Source: Gnetum montanum
Taxonomy: Eukaryota > Streptophyta > Gnetopsida > Gnetales > Gnetaceae
Reading direction: 5' to 3'
DNA length: 64,000 bases
NCBI GenBank assembly: GCA_015680685.1
Contig: MNCI01018365.1
Location: forward strand, 256,746 to 320,745
The position numbers and the translations under genes were made by a program. The notes under the pieces are model-generated. The model did no database searches. It was given only the letters and a program-made list of their open reading frames with translations, and was not told the DNA's origin. Within the stretch, counting starts at the first letter, position 1; every line of letters starts with the position of its first letter. This document shows, one piece after another, positions 61,545 to 64,000 of this stretch.

Positions 61545-64000
61545 TTACGCATCTCCCCTAATGCCACTGTCACCAGTATCTTTTAAGTCCAGCTCTAGCC
61601 CTAATGGATCATCCTCTAGTGGACCTTCTCTTCTGGGAAGTAGCCCTTCATGAGGAATTTCCTCTTCATGAGGTCCTTTCTCTGGCACCAGCTCCACAGG
61701 GGGATGCTCCTCATCACTACGCTCCTCTTCCTGTGCTTGCTCCTCAGCTTGCTCATCTTCTCTATCCCCTTCGGGCACCTAGATATAAAAAATATATTAG
61801 CAAGACAAAACTTGACAACACAATAGGAAAATTTAGACTTAGCCATGATAAAACTTACTCGCGATGGCCCTGCTTCCGCAGCAAAAGGAAGCTTTTCTAG
61901 GCCAGCCCACAGGCACTTCATAATTTACTCTTCAGTTAGGTCTGACCACACATCATCTCCTAAGGTAGCTCCAGCCTTCACCTTCCCTTTCTCCATGCTA
62001 GTCTAGCGAGGCGAGTCAGGGAAGAATGTAGGGATTGTAGTCTGGCCCCCAGGGAGAGTCATCTCTCTTTCCGAGGATGCACTTATAGTCACCTGCTCCT
62101 CGAACTTCTTGAAGGCTTCGAATGCTCCAATGACGTCAAGGAAGACTTGCAAGGATTGAGCTTTGATGGCAGAATTGTGGTAAAGTTTACAATAAGTGAT
62201 GCTTTCTCACTTATACAAATGTTTATGGTCCTTTTCCTTCTGCCCCCACTCTTGCACACTTGCACAGTAATCCCTCCAATCCTGGCTTTTCTAAGCTAGG
62301 AGCTCTATCTGCATCTGCTGCTCTACCAACGCCTGACTGGTTTGCACGCTATTTTTGATGGCGGTCCAATAACAAGAGTAGTCAATAACAGTAGTACGCC
62401 AGTCCTCGTCACCCATCTCCCGCGCCTTTAGGAATTCGCATCGCGACTTTAGGTCTCTGACCTCTTTGGTCAGAGACTCAATATTCTGATCTGACCTCTG
62501 CAACCTTTTCCAGAGGTTTTCATTCACGCCTTTACTCTCCCATAAGGAGCGAGTCGAGCGTAACACACATTTATGCATTTCCTCATAAATGTGGCGTGAC
62601 ACGACTACCCCATCCGATGGAGGCCCCACTGTGTCCAAATCAATGGGCTCCATTGGGTCCCATCGAAGGCGAGCTCCTAACAGCAAACATTATCATTGTA
62701 TATGACACATTACTATTGTACAATAAAATACACCTTTTATAACTATAGCATACCATCTTCAGGATCGATGTGCTCAAGATGCTCGATCATATCATTGACA
62801 ACGCCCTCCATGAAGGTGAACTTGTCAGGAAAGTCTCTCCATGCTCTGCTCACAGTGGCGGACGCAGACGTATCCCCTTCTCCTGTAGCGTAGTTAAGTT
62901 AGAAACTTTGATTATTAACAGAATTCTGTAAAATTTCCATTACCTCTATCGGTGACAGTGGCAACTTCACCAACATCTTCCGTCTCCTTTTCCTCTTCAC
63001 GCACATGAGTCTGTGCGTCGCTGGTTCCAACAACTGGGGCCTCCTCACGCACAAGGGTCTGTGCGTGGCTCACTCTAACAGCTGGGGCCTCTTTTTCTAA
63101 AACTGGGGCCCCTTCCCCACAACTTAGTATCACTACCCCTATTTCAGGGGTTAGCTGCTCCATAATTTTTACTGGTCATATCACAATACTCTTAATATAT
63201 CATTCCAAATATTCTAAGTAAACATTGCGTAATACAGCTTTCAATACATTTCTTCACACTTACCAGGTGGAGGTTTACTCCGCTGAACTCTGACCTCCAC
63301 AGCTCTGCCTGTGCCACTCCCAGGCTCCGCAGAGGCCTCAGTTATACGAAGCCTTTTACGCCGAGCTCTAGGTTCTACAATTTCCACCACCAAACGTTTC
63401 CCTCATGAGGCATCGCCAATGTAGGTAGGCATTATCCCACCTACACTATCGGGGCCTCGTAGTCGAGACGCCGCTAAACCCTTGGTCATTATCGACAGAG
63501 ACTCCCCAATTCCTTCCGGAGGATCCTACCCACTGGTAGTGCTGAGGATATGTGTAATCCAAGGTTTGGATAGCTGGTCTCAGTCTTGTTGCACCCAGAC
63601 CCCATTCCTTTGGACGACCAAAAACTCAGCAAAACGCCGAAGGCAAGCTATGAAGAAGGTGTAATGCACATTGAAACAAGACTCGAGCTTCTTGCGAAAC
63701 CTGATCATCTCATAGCATAGTCCCGCGACAAAATAGCTTGCCCAATTGAACTGGGTCCCTTCTTCCAGAACCTCCCGCATAATACAGGTCTACTCTATGG
63801 AAAAGAACTTCCCTTGCAAGAGTGTTTTGGGGAAAGTCCGGGCCCGGAAAAGGGGATAAACTGTCTTGGCGACTCCTAGTTTGATTCTTTCATAAGGAAT
63901 CCCTTTAGGCTCCTTCTTGACCCTTACCCACTCCTCCAGCCACTTCTAGCAGTCGAGACTCCTCTTCGCCTTCTCGTCTATGGGAAGGCCATCAGAGGGG
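61545..64000 (-). pseudogene. Antisense multi-exon gene inside element E
   Basis: On the minus strand one frame continues through four introns with GT-AG ends: 63263-63172 (92 bp, GTAAGT...CCAG), 62943-62883 (61 bp), 62753-62677 (77 bp) and 61858-61779 (80 bp, GTAAGT...TCTAG). Exons are 64000-63264 (open at the window edge), 63171-62944, 62882-62754, 62676-61859 and 61778-61545. The first three introns are phase 1 and the last phase 0. Sequence blocks are 'FNWASYFVAGLCYEMIRFRK' in exon 1, a coiled coil in 62291-62600, and an acidic C-terminus ending 'GIRGDA'. I recognise no domain with confidence. Nine in-frame stops (five TAG, three TGA, one TAA) show it is decayed. It is either an additional ORF of a Tat-type element or a captured host gene. 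Confidence 0.72.

Larger units (their letters stand above)
55326..64000 (+). mobile_element. Element E: CpG-rich Tat-like gag-protease element with antisense gene
   Basis: 5' LTR, PBS, a gag-protease frame of 3.8 kb, a GGCC repeat block and an antisense multi-exon gene, running off the right end of the window. No reverse transcriptase or integrase lies between protease and antisense gene. It keeps CpG far better than its neighbours and so is probably among the youngest insertions. It interrupts element J. The start is set at TGTGAAACAC; the 3' LTR is not in the window, so it cannot be confirmed. Confidence 0.75.

Noticed and set aside
61604-61900. 98-codon plus-strand frame
   Set aside because: Complement of the acidic C-terminal exon and last intron of the antisense gene.

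Overview
This window looks like repeat-only nuclear DNA from a land plant with a large, retrotransposon-rich genome. I found no host protein gene, rRNA, tRNA or CRISPR array that I can support. Almost everything is decayed Ty3/gypsy LTR retrotransposon, with several insertions nested in one another and in a satellite array. The plant assignment rests on primer-binding sites resembling the complement of plant tRNA-Asp, on Athila-like and Tat-like Gag/protease sequence, and on a small-intron antisense gene inside one element. A gymnosperm is possible but cannot be decided from this sequence. Element letters (A to K) are mine.

Layout, left to right. Element A (115-7931, minus) is an old LTR element with both LTRs and a near-perfect 5-bp target duplication. 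It keeps a gag remnant and no pol. 7937-10151 is unassigned AT-rich DNA. Element B (10152-13934, plus) has a 5' LTR, PBS, gag and the start of a protease. It is cut inside the protease by the LTR of element I (13935 to about 15800, minus). Element G (about 15800-23821, plus) is a decayed gag-protease element. A solo LTR with a perfect CTTAC duplication lies at 23822-24867. Element H (25250-40389, plus) carries one reading frame from gag through protease to tails of RNase H and integrase. It is split by the younger element D (31114-38047, minus; GCAGT duplication). Element C (40808-47498, plus) sits inside a satellite of about 192 bp, which continues at 47499-50700. K (to 51691) keeps a stub of reverse transcriptase cut by the LTR of J (51692-55325, minus). 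J is followed by E (55326 to the window end, plus), which has a CpG-rich LTR, a gag-protease frame and an antisense multi-exon gene.

Two LTR families are mixed. Family 1 (A, B, C, D, I, J and the solo LTR) has LTRs ending in TG...CATCA-type termini. Where seen, its PBS resembles tRNA-Asp and its Gag is Athila-like. C, D, I and J share a block beside the polypurine tract. Family 2 (E, G, H, K) has, where visible, a conserved TGGCACTAGAAGGAGGG-like PBS and a Tat-like Gag with an unusual C-H-H-C knuckle.

The most interesting signals are: (1) an antisense gene in E whose frame runs through four introns with GT-AG ends and preserved phase; (2) in-frame TAG codons at four matching positions in the diverged gag-protease frames of E and G; (3) loss of reverse transcriptase and integrase in both families while gag, often with protease, remains; (4) a 192-bp satellite whose units each carry a C-rich/G-rich hairpin, with C-tracts and assembly gaps falling at that hairpin.
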